Source: an uncultured Collinsella sp.
Lineage (GTDB): Bacteria; Actinomycetota; Coriobacteriia; Coriobacteriales; Coriobacteriaceae
DNA: 39,735 bases
Direction: 5' to 3'
NCBI GenBank assembly: GCA_902478995.1
Contig: CABSNF010000008.1
Coordinates: forward strand, 1-39,735
Shown: piece by piece, positions 22,949-30,787 of the stretch
Layout of the letters: each line of letters begins with the position of its first letter
Numbering within the stretch: position 1 is the stretch's first letter
The notes under the pieces: generated by a model
The model's database searches: none
What the model was told of the DNA's origin: nothing
The model's input: only the letters and a program-made list of their open reading frames with translations
Program-made: the position numbers and the translations under genes

Positions 22949-23290
22949 ATGTCCGAGCCCACAACCAATACCGGCATGAACACGCTCGTCGCCGTGGCCA
23001 TCGCCCCGTGCGGTACGGGCGACGAGCTGTCCGCCGAGGTCGCCGAGGTCGTGCGCGTCATTCGCGAGAGCGGCCTTCCCAACCGCACCACCTCGATGTT
23101 CACCGAGATCGAGGGCGACTGGGACGAGGTCATGCAGGTCGTGCGCGACGCAACCTTTGTGTTGGCGAGCAAGGGCATCCGCACCGAAGTCGTGCTCAAA
23201 GCCGATATTCGACCCGGATTTACCGACACCATGACTGGCAAACTCGAGCGCATGGAAGCGCAGATCAAAAAGCAGGAGGAAGCACGATGA
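22949..23290 (+). CDS. MTH1187/YkoF-type thiamine-binding protein
   Basis: A 113-residue ferredoxin-like-fold protein of the MTH1187 family, whose members bind thiamine or a precursor. VAVAIAPCGTGDELSAEVAE, PNRTTSMFTEIEG and the ending IRPGFTDTMTGKLERMEAQI match the family pattern. It starts three bases after the thiM stop with GAGGAGG upstream and overlaps the thiE start by four bases (ATGA), so the operon is translationally coupled. A role in holding a thiamine intermediate is inferred from its operon. Residues 1-9 are a variable extension. Confidence 0.9.
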   Translation: MSEPTTNTGMNTLVAVAIAPCGTGDELSAEVAEVVRVIRESGLPNRTTSMFTEIEGDWDEVMQVVRDATFVLASKGIRTEVVLKADIRPGFTDTMTGKLERMEAQIKKQEEAR

Positions 23291-23982
23291 GCATCCGCGA
23301 CAACCTTGATATCTCGGCCTATCTGGTACTCGGCCCCGAAAACACCCTCGGGCGCCCCGTGGGCGATGTGGTGGCCCAGGCACTCGACGCCGGCTTTACC
23401 TGCATTCAGGTGCGCTCCAAGGTGGCAAGCGCCCGCGAGATTATCGCGCTGACCGGCGACGCCGCTCAGGCTATCGCACAGGCCGGCAAGACCGGTCAGG
23501 TCGCCTTGTTGATCGACGACCGCCTGGACTGCGTACTCGCCGCGCGCGAGCAGGGTATTGCTGTCGACGGCGTGCACGTGGGCCAGAGCGACATTCCCGT
23601 CGAGGTCTGCCGCAAACTTTTGGGCCCCGATGCCATTGTGGGCCTTTCGGCCCGTTGCGAGGAGATGCTCGAGTACGCCAAGACCGCCGACATGAGCTTG
23701 GTCGACTACCTGGGCATCGGCCCGCTCCACGAGACCGAGACCAAGCGCGACTGCGGACGCGCAGCCGATGGCTCCATCATCACCAAGAGCTTTGAGGACC
23801 TGGCCGCACTCCACGCGGCAAGCCCCGTGCCCATCGTGGTGGGCGGCGGCGTCAAGACGGCCGACCTGCCGCAGCTCAAGGCCACCGGCGTCGACGGCTT
23901 CTTTGTGGTGAGCGCCGTCTGCAGCGCCGACGACCCCTACGCCGCCGCCAAGGAACTCGTCGACACCTGGCAGCAGGCATAA
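23287..23982 (+). CDS. thiE: Thiamine phosphate synthase
   Basis: A 231-residue TIM-barrel enzyme that joins thiazole phosphate and HMP pyrophosphate to make thiamine phosphate. AYLVLGPE, IQVRSK, LLIDDRLDCVLAA, DGVHVGQSD, VDYLGIGPLH and IVVGGGVKTADL are the expected blocks, including the pyrophosphate-binding residues. The ATG overlaps the preceding stop as ATGA. GGAGGAA lies in the end of the previous gene as ribosome site. The operon order kinase, binding protein, synthase makes a thiazole-salvage route under TPP control. Confidence 0.94.
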   Translation: MSIRDNLDISAYLVLGPENTLGRPVGDVVAQALDAGFTCIQVRSKVASAREIIALTGDAAQAIAQAGKTGQVALLIDDRLDCVLAAREQGIAVDGVHVGQSDIPVEVCRKLLGPDAIVGLSARCEEMLEYAKTADMSLVDYLGIGPLHETETKRDCGRAADGSIITKSFEDLAALHAASPVPIVVGGGVKTADLPQLKATGVDGFFVVSAVCSADDPYAAAKELVDTWQQA

Positions 23983-24028
23983 GTCTAGGCCGAGCAGTTG
24001 CTCCGCGGCCTCATATCTTCAGCAATAG

Positions 24029-24070
24029 AAAGCGCATCCCAGTTTGGACCTCCATTCCGGGATGCGCTTT
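24029..24070. terminator. Bidirectional terminator between thiE and patatin gene
   Basis: AAAGCGCATCCC and GGGATGCGCTTT form a 12-bp perfect stem with an 18-nt loop; T-rich tails are TTTCC on the plus strand and TTTCTATT on the minus strand. A smaller GC hairpin (around 23988-24010) precedes it. Confidence 0.78.
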
Positions 24071-24083
24071 CCGCATGCGACCC

Positions 24084-24953
24084 TTACCCCGCCAGATACG
24101 CTTCCAACGCCGGCAAAGTCGCCTCCGCATCGCGGTGGCCGATCTGGTAGATGCGCTCGAGCTCATCGGGTTCGCGGCATAGCGACGGCACTTTCACCGA
24201 TTCGCTCGGACGCACCACAAAGATATCGCCGGCAGCCTCGCGACGTGCCAGGTCATCGAGCGTGGCATTGTAAACCTCATGCCGATGCTCAAGCGCTGCG
24301 ACAAACTCCGGGTAGTGACGGAACACGCGACGCAGCATGTGCATCACGCTGTTGGGCTGCTTCACAAAGCCCGCCGGCTGCGTGAGTACCACGATATTGC
24401 GGTCATACCCCTGCGCAAACAGCCATGCACTGGGAATAGAATCAGCCACGCCACCATCCAGATACTTATGCCCGTCAATAGCAACGGGACGCGTCGCCAC
24501 AGGAATCGCCGACGATGCCCGGATCCACTCGATATCCCGCTCGTCGCCATAAGGCAGGTCGTGGTAGACAGCCTTGCCCGTCTCGATATCGGTGCACACG
24601 CACGTAAACCGCATGGGACAGGCGCGATACGCCTCCAAGTCAATGGGATCGCGCTCGATAGGCACCTCGTGATAGGCAAAATCGGCATTGAACATATCAC
24701 CGGTCCGCAGCCAGCTTGCTACACCCGCATAGCGCTTATCGGCACAATAGGCCTTGTTATAGCGAATGGCACGGCCGATCTGGCGCGATTTAAAGTTGTA
24801 GCCAAACGCCGCGCCCGCCGAGACACCCACCATATGGTCGCAGGTCAAGCCGTGCTCCATCCAAACGTCGAGCACGCCCGCCGTATACATACCGCGGTAG
24901 CCGCCTCCCTCGAGTGCCAGCCCCACCGTGCGCGTCGTATCCGGCTGTGCCAT
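24084..24953 (-). CDS. Patatin-like phospholipase
   Basis: A 289-residue serine lipase of the bacterial patatin (RssA/YjjU) type. The oxyanion loop is ALEGGGYRGMYTAG near residue 14, the nucleophile elbow is GVSAGA (Ser at about residue 45), and the dyad Asp is in DGGVADS. These proteins hydrolyse phospholipids or lysophospholipids and often act on the inner membrane; no signal peptide is present here. The ATG at 24953 has GGAG eight bases upstream; the longer open frame adds no family similarity. Alone between a terminator and the c-di-GMP gene leader. The physiological substrate is unknown. Confidence 0.9.
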   Translation of the reverse strand: MAQPDTTRTVGLALEGGGYRGMYTAGVLDVWMEHGLTCDHMVGVSAGAAFGYNFKSRQIGRAIRYNKAYCADKRYAGVASWLRTGDMFNADFAYHEVPIERDPIDLEAYRACPMRFTCVCTDIETGKAVYHDLPYGDERDIEWIRASSAIPVATRPVAIDGHKYLDGGVADSIPSAWLFAQGYDRNIVVLTQPAGFVKQPNSVMHMLRRVFRHYPEFVAALEHRHEVYNATLDDLARREAAGDIFVVRPSESVKVPSLCREPDELERIYQIGHRDAEATLPALEAYLAG

Positions 24954-25276
24954 GCGACCATCTCCGTTCCTGCGTTTAAAACCGGAACAAGTATACCCGT
25001 CAACATATATCGTCTCAGTCGCATTTTCATCGAACATCGCATCGTCGCGCTACCGCCTGTCGAATAATAGCCGCCCACAGCATGTGCACCCATATATAAT
25101 TCTGCACTGTTGTTTATACTACTCAGCAGTTATCAACAGCGAACATTAGCCGGTAAATTAACCCAACAACGCAGCAAGGCGGGGGCCTGGATACACGCAA
25201 AGCGCCAAACAACAACGCGTGTGCACAACGAGCTCGCCCGACGCAATCCGCCCGACCTCAGAAAGCCGCTTACGAC
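24954..25276. other. Intergenic region between divergent genes
   Basis: This 323-bp gap separates the patatin gene (minus) from the first c-di-GMP gene (plus). I see two plus-strand -10-like boxes, TATAAT at 25095-25100 and TATACT at 25115-25120, with no good -35 at standard spacing. An open frame in 25110-25352 has no known features. No RNA gene, riboswitch or repeat is apparent. Confidence 0.6.
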
Positions 25277-26320
25277 ATGGATACTGTCAGCAATTACACC
25301 GAAACGCTCGAAAAGACCGTCCGTGACCTTCTCGAGCGTCAGGATGATCTGATTAGGACCGCCTTTACCGACCAGCTTACCGGACTTGGCAACCGCGGCG
25401 GCTTTGCCCGCTCCCTCGAGGAGCTCTGGGAGCAGGACATCCCCGTTACCATGGCGTTCATCGACATCGACAATCTCAAGCACTGCAACGACGTCTTTGG
25501 GCATGACGAGGGCAACCGCTATATCTTGCAGGTAAGCCTCTATCTCAAACTGTATATGAAAGTGGACGAAGCGGCGTTTCGCATAGGCGGCGACGAGTTT
25601 GCCATCCTATCTACGATTGCGACCGAGGACGACCTCGCCGAACGTCTGGAACACTGCCGAACGGTCCTGCTCAAAAACAACGATTCCGAGATGCCCCGCT
25701 CGTTTAGCTATGGAGTGTCGTATGCCGACCCCGCCCTGGGCGAAGCCCCCAATCGCATGACGCTCGATGCCGACCATCGCATGTACGACTACAAGCTACG
25801 TCATGCCATGCACCTTGATCGACGCAATATCACGCAAGTCCACGCCGACGACTTCGAAATAAGCGATCGCATTTTCGATGCCTTTTCGATGCTCAACGAG
25901 GGCCGCTATTTCTTTATCGAGAACTTGGACAAACATCGCACCCTTTGGTCACAAGGCGCCTTGCGCGATCTTGGCCTTCCCCCGGAGCACATAGACAACT
26001 GTCGCGATTACTGGAAAACGCGCGTGCATCCCGATGACCTTGAGGCTTTTACCGACGACATCGACAAGTCTATAACGGCACTAAACACCGTCGAGTTATG
26101 CAGTACCGCGTACGCAATGCCGCCGGCGACTACGTCCTCTGCCGTGCTCGCGGGTTTCGTATCGACGGCGACGGAAATGTCCCCTCGCTCTATGTCGGCG
26201 AGATCGTCAACCACGCACTTGCCGAAACCGTCGACGCCGCCACAGGCCTCGGAACGCAGCGTATGCTGGTCAACGCCATCGATGCCTGCCGCCGCGACCG
26301 TTGCGAGACGGGGCTTATAG
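25277..26320 (+). CDS. 5' part of a frameshifted GGDEF-PAS-EAL gene
   Basis: Residues 1-265 hold an intact diguanylate cyclase domain and the start of a PAS domain. FTDQLTGLGNRGGF opens the GGDEF domain, FIDIDNLKHCND and FRIGGDEFAIL carry the metal and GTP-binding residues, and a coil of about 20 residues precedes it. RYFFIENLDKHRTLWSQGAL begins the PAS fold. After about residue 266 the frame is wrong: the true continuation is in the next reading frame from 26098 onward (see the frameshift at 26074). The last 80 residues are therefore meaningless. If translated, this yields a possibly active cyclase without its sensor or phosphodiesterase half. The ribosome site is poor. It is homologous along its length to the gene at 28121. 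Confidence 0.8.
   Translation: MDTVSNYTETLEKTVRDLLERQDDLIRTAFTDQLTGLGNRGGFARSLEELWEQDIPVTMAFIDIDNLKHCNDVFGHDEGNRYILQVSLYLKLYMKVDEAAFRIGGDEFAILSTIATEDDLAERLEHCRTVLLKNNDSEMPRSFSYGVSYADPALGEAPNRMTLDADHRMYDYKLRHAMHLDRRNITQVHADDFEISDRIFDAFSMLNEGRYFFIENLDKHRTLWSQGALRDLGLPPEHIDNCRDYWKTRVHPDDLEAFTDDIDKSITALNTVELCSTAYAMPPATTSSAVLAGFVSTATEMSPRSMSARSSTTHLPKPSTPPQASERSVCWSTPSMPAAATVARRGL
26074..26076 (+). other. Frameshift: one A missing in the GGDEF-PAS-EAL gene
   Basis: Here the sequence reads TCTATAACGGCACT. The homologous place in the gene at 28121 reads GTGATAAACGGCACG. Restoring one A gives YNGTKHRRVMQYR, which aligns with INGTWHFHYMQYR of the other gene. No -1 slippery heptamer is visible, so this looks like a real deletion or a sequencing error, not programmed frameshifting. 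Confidence 0.85.
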
Positions 26321-27993
26321 CGGTGCGCGTTCGTGGCACGACAAAGCTCAACGAACTCTACGGGGCCGAGGCTGTCGACAACATGCTTGCCGAATACGCG
26401 GGCCGCATGCTGTCGATCACCCGAGGCAGAAGCAGGGTTTACCGTTCACGAAGCGTCCAGTTCGTCGTGCTTAGCAACGATTTGGACCACGAGGCATTCG
26501 AGCAACTAACCCGCCATCTTAAAGAGGCCGTTTTCGCTCCTGTGCAAATCGCAGGCGACACCATTACTCCCGTCTGTCTTGTCGTCCCGGCCTTTTACGA
26601 GTACTTAACCCATCAGGCGACCGCCGTTTTAGGCGAACTCGACCGTCGCCTTCGCACGGCCGGCGGGCTTGTTCCCAACGACAGCCTCCCCATACCCGAG
26701 GCGGAGCGCAAAAGCGCCATCGCCGAACGTATCGACTCACTCACGGGCCTCTATCGACCCAGCGAGTTTATGCGGCGTGCCAACGCATTTCTCGAGGCAA
26801 GGCACGACGGCGCCTGGTGCATCGCCACGGTCGACATGGGTCACATGCGCCTGTTTAATGAATGGCACGGCCAGGCCGAGGGTGACCGCGTACTCGCCGA
26901 TGTGGGCACGGTCCTCAAGGACATCGAGAATGCCGATATGGGCGTCGCAGGGTACTGGGGCCAAGATGACTTTTGCGTACTCATCCCCTTTAAGCACATC
27001 ACCGTCCATCAAATCTACAACCGCGTTCGCGAGGCCGTAGCCAGGCATGATGACGGCGTAGGTTTTTGGCCGTCCATGGGCGTTTACCCCATCGACTCCA
27101 ATGAGGAGATCACCATCGATGCGCAGGCGAAGGCCATGTTTACCAATCGACGCGCAAAAAACGACTTTAAGGAGCGCATTGCCATTTTCTGCCCCGCGGA
27201 GTACGAGCGCGAAGTCGCGTTCCACCGCACGCTGACCGAATTCCAGTACGCGCTCTCAGATGGTCGTATTACCTACCACTTGCAGCCCCAGGTCGATATG
27301 GAAACCGGCGAGATTATTGGCGCCGAAGCACTCACCCGCTGGATTGACAAGGACGGCTCTCTCATTTCGCCCGCAACGTTTATCCCCGCACTCGAGGAAA
27401 GCGGCTTTGTGGTGACGCTCGACAAGTACATTTGGCAGGGTGTCGCCTCATGGCTGCGCGAGCGCATCGATCGAGGACTTCGCGTGGTTCCGGTTTCGCT
27501 TAATGTGTCACGCGTGGATATCCTTGCCTGCGACGTTGCCGAACATATGGGATCGCTTGCCGCCCAATACAACCTACCGCCCGAGCTCATGCGTATCGAG
27601 ATCACTGAGACGGCTTATACGGGAGAGTCCGAGGCCGTGGACAAGCTGACGGCCGACCTGCACACCCGCGGCTTCTCGACCTATATGGACGATTTTGGCA
27701 CCGGCCAGTCCACGCTCGCGATGCTCAAGAACGTCAACGTCGACGTCATCAAGCTCGACCGCACCTTTGTGCCCACCGACCGCGATCAAGGCCGCAGCAC
27801 GCAAATCATTTCATCGATGCTCGAAATGGCGCAGTCGCTCCATCTGCCCGTCGTGGTCGAAGGCGTCGAGACAAATGAGCAGGCGAGCATGCTACGCCAC
27901 ATGGGCGCCCGTTACGCTCAGGGCTTCCTCTACTACCGCCCCATGCCGGCGAAGGATTTTGAGGCACTGCTCGATGGTGGCAATAACAACTGA
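26098..27993 (+). CDS. 3' part of the frameshifted gene: PAS end, degenerate GGDEF, EAL phosphodiesterase
   Basis: This frame starts with MQYRVRNAAGDYVLC, the end of the PAS fold of the upstream half; there is no ribosome site at the ATG, so it is a fragment, not an independent gene. A first GGDEF-like region (residues about 60-170) has lost its motif. A second is degenerate (WGQDDF instead of GGDEF). The EAL domain runs from about residue 370 to the end and looks active: GAEALTRW, LNVSRVD, IEITETAY, MDDFGTGQSTL, IKLDRTFV, EGVETNEQ and QGFLYYRPM contain the metal and c-di-GMP residues. The undamaged gene (25277-27993) would make a protein of about 905 residues combining c-di-GMP synthesis and breakdown. 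Confidence 0.8.
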   Translation: MQYRVRNAAGDYVLCRARGFRIDGDGNVPSLYVGEIVNHALAETVDAATGLGTQRMLVNAIDACRRDRCETGLIAVRVRGTTKLNELYGAEAVDNMLAEYAGRMLSITRGRSRVYRSRSVQFVVLSNDLDHEAFEQLTRHLKEAVFAPVQIAGDTITPVCLVVPAFYEYLTHQATAVLGELDRRLRTAGGLVPNDSLPIPEAERKSAIAERIDSLTGLYRPSEFMRRANAFLEARHDGAWCIATVDMGHMRLFNEWHGQAEGDRVLADVGTVLKDIENADMGVAGYWGQDDFCVLIPFKHITVHQIYNRVREAVARHDDGVGFWPSMGVYPIDSNEEITIDAQAKAMFTNRRAKNDFKERIAIFCPAEYEREVAFHRTLTEFQYALSDGRITYHLQPQVDMETGEIIGAEALTRWIDKDGSLISPATFIPALEESGFVVTLDKYIWQGVASWLRERIDRGLRVVPVSLNVSRVDILACDVAEHMGSLAAQYNLPPELMRIEITETAYTGESEAVDKLTADLHTRGFSTYMDDFGTGQSTLAMLKNVNVDVIKLDRTFVPTDRDQGRSTQIISSMLEMAQSLHLPVVVEGVETNEQASMLRHMGARYAQGFLYYRPMPAKDFEALLDGGNNN

Positions 27994-28051
27994 TACGCTC
28001 GCGCGCAAAACGCCACCGCCGAAGGGGGCATTTGTCTCCATTAGCTAGCTT

Positions 28052-28082
28052 ATATCCCCAATTCAAACCGAATTGGGGATAT
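28052..28082. other. Perfect hairpin upstream of the second GGDEF gene
   Basis: ATATCCCCAATTC and GAATTGGGGATAT form a 13-bp perfect dyad with an AAACC loop, 38 bp upstream of the GGDEF gene and 58 bp after the EAL stop. No T-run follows, so it may be an operator or 5' RNA element as well as a weak terminator. Confidence 0.6.
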
Positions 28083-28120
28083 GATACAAACCATTATTCC
28101 GCCCAAGGAGGTTATTCATC

Positions 28121-29650
28121 ATGAACGAGCCATATCGCCTGGGTGAGCAATCGATTATTGCCTATCTCCAGCAACTTGCGAATGGCATCTCGACCGCCGA
28201 ACTCGATGTTGCCGCGCTGCCTGCTGAACTACGCGCCGTTGGCGAGCAACTGCAAAAGACGCATGCCATCCTGCAACAAGAGCGCCGGCTGCTTGAGAGC
28301 AACGCCTATATCGACCCGCTCACCAACTTGGGCAACCGCAGCGGACTCGACCGTCACGTCGAGCAACTCTGGCGCAAAGGCGACCCCTTCACCTGCGCCT
28401 ATATTGACATCGACCATCTCAAACATTGCAATGATAGGTTTGGCCACGCCGAAGGCAATCGCTATATTCTGAGCATCTGCCGCACGCTCTCCGAAGCCAT
28501 GGAGCACAATGAGATGCTGTTCCGTATCGGTGGAGACGAGTTTGTGCTCATCTCGCTCTCCGCAAACGAGACTGAACTCGAGCAGCGCTTGGAACAGGTA
28601 CGTACCGGACTGATCGAGGCGAGCTCAGGTGGCAAGGCGCCTATGATCGGCAGCTTTAGCTTTGGCTGCTCGCGCGTCGATCCACTTGCCGGCGACACGC
28701 GTCGCCAGATGACGATGGATGCTGATCGCAAGATGTATCGCTATAAGCTTATGCATCGTGTGCAGCAACCGAAAGACAATGACGCGCCGCAACGCCCAAT
28801 CGTCGATCAGCTTCCCTGCAACGACCGGGTGTTCCAAGCGATCTCCATGAGCTCCGAGACGCGCTATCCGTTCATCCTTAACCTCGATACGGGCGAATCG
28901 CAATGGTCGGTTAACGCCGTGCGCGATTTTGACCTGCCCTCCCAGCATCCTTTTAATTCGGTCGATATGTGGCTTGCCCGCGTTCATCCCGAGGACCGCG
29001 ACAACGTACGCGCCGAGCTCGACATGGTGATAAACGGCACGTGGCACTTCCACTACATGCAGTATCGCGTAATGGATGCCACCGGAAAATACGTGCTTTG
29101 CGACTGCACGGGCTACCGCTTGGACGGCACCGATACCGAGCCCAGCATGTATGTGGGCATTATCGTCAACCGAAGCCTAGCAGATACGACCGATTCCGTG
29201 ACCGGCCTGGGCGATGTCCACGCGCTGGTCAACGCTATTGGAGAGATGCGCCGTGTGCCGCACGAGGCAGGCTTTATTGCCATTAAGGTCGACGATATCG
29301 CCGAGGTCAATGCCCGCTTTGGATTCGATGCAGGCGACCGCGTGCTCGCCGAAAGCGCCGCCTGCCTCATGGATTGTTCGCGCGGCAAGGGCCGCCTGTT
29401 CCGCTCGACGGGGCCGATGTTCGTGGCGCTTTTCGACGACTTTGATCCCGAAGAGACCGACGCGATCGCGGAAGAAATCGAGCGGTTCCTGGGTTCTCCC
29501 GTGCTCATCGGCTCACTTGAATATCAGCCACCCATTCGTGTGGCGACGCTTCATCTGGACAGCGTTGACCGACAGCCCGTTTCCATTTTGAACGAGCTCA
29601 AAGCGCTGCTCGGGAAAGCCGTGCAGGTGCCAGGTACCAAACTGGATTAG
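28121..29650 (+). CDS. Diguanylate cyclase with PAS domain, GGDEF-PAS-GGDEF-like
   Basis: A 509-residue c-di-GMP synthase. After an N-terminal helical part of about 60 residues the GGDEF domain opens with DPLTNLGNRSGLDRHV and has YIDIDHLKHCND and FRIGGDEFVLI, all active-site blocks. A PAS-like fold follows at residues about 240-350 (YPFILNLDTGESQWSV, VHPEDRDNV, MQYRVMDATGKYVLC). The C-terminal 150 residues resemble a GGDEF fold without the motif (FRSTGPMFVALFDDF). There is no EAL domain, unlike its paralogue upstream. It has a good AAGGAGG ribosome site. The two genes probably arose by duplication and later gained or lost the EAL half. No membrane segments, so cytosolic. Confidence 0.9.
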   Translation: MNEPYRLGEQSIIAYLQQLANGISTAELDVAALPAELRAVGEQLQKTHAILQQERRLLESNAYIDPLTNLGNRSGLDRHVEQLWRKGDPFTCAYIDIDHLKHCNDRFGHAEGNRYILSICRTLSEAMEHNEMLFRIGGDEFVLISLSANETELEQRLEQVRTGLIEASSGGKAPMIGSFSFGCSRVDPLAGDTRRQMTMDADRKMYRYKLMHRVQQPKDNDAPQRPIVDQLPCNDRVFQAISMSSETRYPFILNLDTGESQWSVNAVRDFDLPSQHPFNSVDMWLARVHPEDRDNVRAELDMVINGTWHFHYMQYRVMDATGKYVLCDCTGYRLDGTDTEPSMYVGIIVNRSLADTTDSVTGLGDVHALVNAIGEMRRVPHEAGFIAIKVDDIAEVNARFGFDAGDRVLAESAACLMDCSRGKGRLFRSTGPMFVALFDDFDPEETDAIAEEIERFLGSPVLIGSLEYQPPIRVATLHLDSVDRQPVSILNELKALLGKAVQVPGTKLD

Positions 29651-29724
29651 CACCGCGCCCGCGCCGCCTCCCCCATCGTGCGATAATCCTCTGCAGAAGT
29701 CACCAAAAGCAGAGGGAGTTTGTG

Positions 29725-30348
29725 ATGAAGGTTCTTTTGGTCAATGGCAGTCCCAAGGCAAACGGCAACACCGCCCGCGCACTCGCCGAAGTCGCCGAGC
29801 AACTCAACGCCGAGGGTATCGATACCGAGGTGTTCCAGCTGGGCGCCAAGCCCATTCGCGACTGCATTGGCTGTGGCCAGTGCGGCAAGCTCGATTGCCG
29901 CTGCACCTTTGACGACGACGTGGTGAACGAGCTGATCGCTGCCGCCGAGCAGGCAGATGGCTTTGTCTTTGGCTCCCCCGTCTACTATGCGCATCCCAGC
30001 GGACGCATCCTCTCGGCTCTCGACCGCGCATTCTATGCTGGCAGCAAGGCCTTTGCGCACAAGCCGGGTGCCGCGGTCGCCGTCGCCCGCCGTGGCGGCA
30101 CGTCGACCACCTTCGATGTACTCAACAAGTACTTCACTATCAACCAGATGCCCGTGGTGGCCTCCACGTACTGGAACAACGTCTTTGGTGCCATGCCGGG
30201 CGAGGCCACCCAGGACGCCGAGGGCCTGGCCACCATGCGAAACATCGGCAAAAACATGGCCTGGCTCCTGCGCTGTATCGAGGCAGGACAGGCCGCCGGT
30301 ATCAACGCACCCGAGGCAGATCGAGCAACGACCAACTTCATTCGATAG
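29725..30348 (+). CDS. Flavodoxin-like NAD(P)H-dependent FMN oxidoreductase
   Basis: A 207-residue flavoprotein of the NADPH-dependent FMN reductase type. KVLLVNGSPKANGNTARAL is the phosphate-binding loop, and SPVYYAHPSG is the second FMN-contact loop. A cluster DCIGCGQCGKLDCRC lies between them; it is typical of iron-sulfur flavoprotein-like members and could bind a metal or cluster. Start with AGGGAG six bases upstream (an in-frame GTG sits one codon earlier). It is followed at 11 bp by an ArsC-like gene, so the two are probably one operon, and a redox role is likely. The electron partner is unknown. Confidence 0.85.
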   Translation: MKVLLVNGSPKANGNTARALAEVAEQLNAEGIDTEVFQLGAKPIRDCIGCGQCGKLDCRCTFDDDVVNELIAAAEQADGFVFGSPVYYAHPSGRILSALDRAFYAGSKAFAHKPGAAVAVARRGGTSTTFDVLNKYFTINQMPVVASTYWNNVFGAMPGEATQDAEGLATMRNIGKNMAWLLRCIEAGQAAGINAPEADRATTNFIR

Positions 30349-30359
30349 AGCGGCGGAGC

Positions 30360-30701
30360 ATGAATATCCAGATTTTTGGAACCAAAAAGTCTTTCGATAC
30401 CAAGAAGGCCCAGCGCTATTTTAAGGAGCGCCGCATTAAGGTGCAGTTTATTGACCTTAAGGAAAAGGAGATGAGCAAGGGCGAGCTCACGAGCGTGATG
30501 CAGGCGGTCGGCGGCATCGACAAGCTGCTCAACCCCAAAGCCAAGGACGAGGAGACGCTCGCGCTCATTCAGCACCTCACCCCCAGTCAGCGCTTCGATA
30601 AACTGCTCGAGAACCAGCAGGTTCTGGCCGAGCCCATCGTGCGCAACGGCAAAAAGGCCACCGTCGGTTATTGCCCCGATGTATGGGGAGCCTGGGAGTA
30701 G
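30360..30701 (+). CDS. ArsC/Spx-family thioredoxin-fold protein lacking the nucleophilic Cys
   Basis: A 113-residue protein of the arsenate reductase/Spx family. NIQIFGTKKSFDTKKAQRYF is the family start and IVRNGKKATVGYCPDVW is the family end. In the relatives I recall, the first block has Cys (KKCFDTKK) as the reactive residue; here it is Ser. It is therefore unlikely to reduce arsenate by the usual way and may be a binding or regulatory protein. One Cys remains near the C-terminus. It is 11 bp after the flavodoxin gene, and GGAG is very close to the ATG. No arsenic-related genes lie nearby. Confidence 0.8.
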   Translation: MNIQIFGTKKSFDTKKAQRYFKERRIKVQFIDLKEKEMSKGELTSVMQAVGGIDKLLNPKAKDEETLALIQHLTPSQRFDKLLENQQVLAEPIVRNGKKATVGYCPDVWGAWE

Positions 30702-30787
30702 CTTGTGTTATTTGCCGGCGCGTGGGTATAAGAGCAGGCGTTTGGCATATGATTCAGCTGTAAGCCATGTCTAACAAAGGAGGGCAC

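Noticed and set aside
26060..26100. Programmed -1 frameshift joining the two c-di-GMP halves
   Set aside because: There is no X-XXY-YYZ slippery heptamer or downstream stem near the shift; a missing A explains it more simply.
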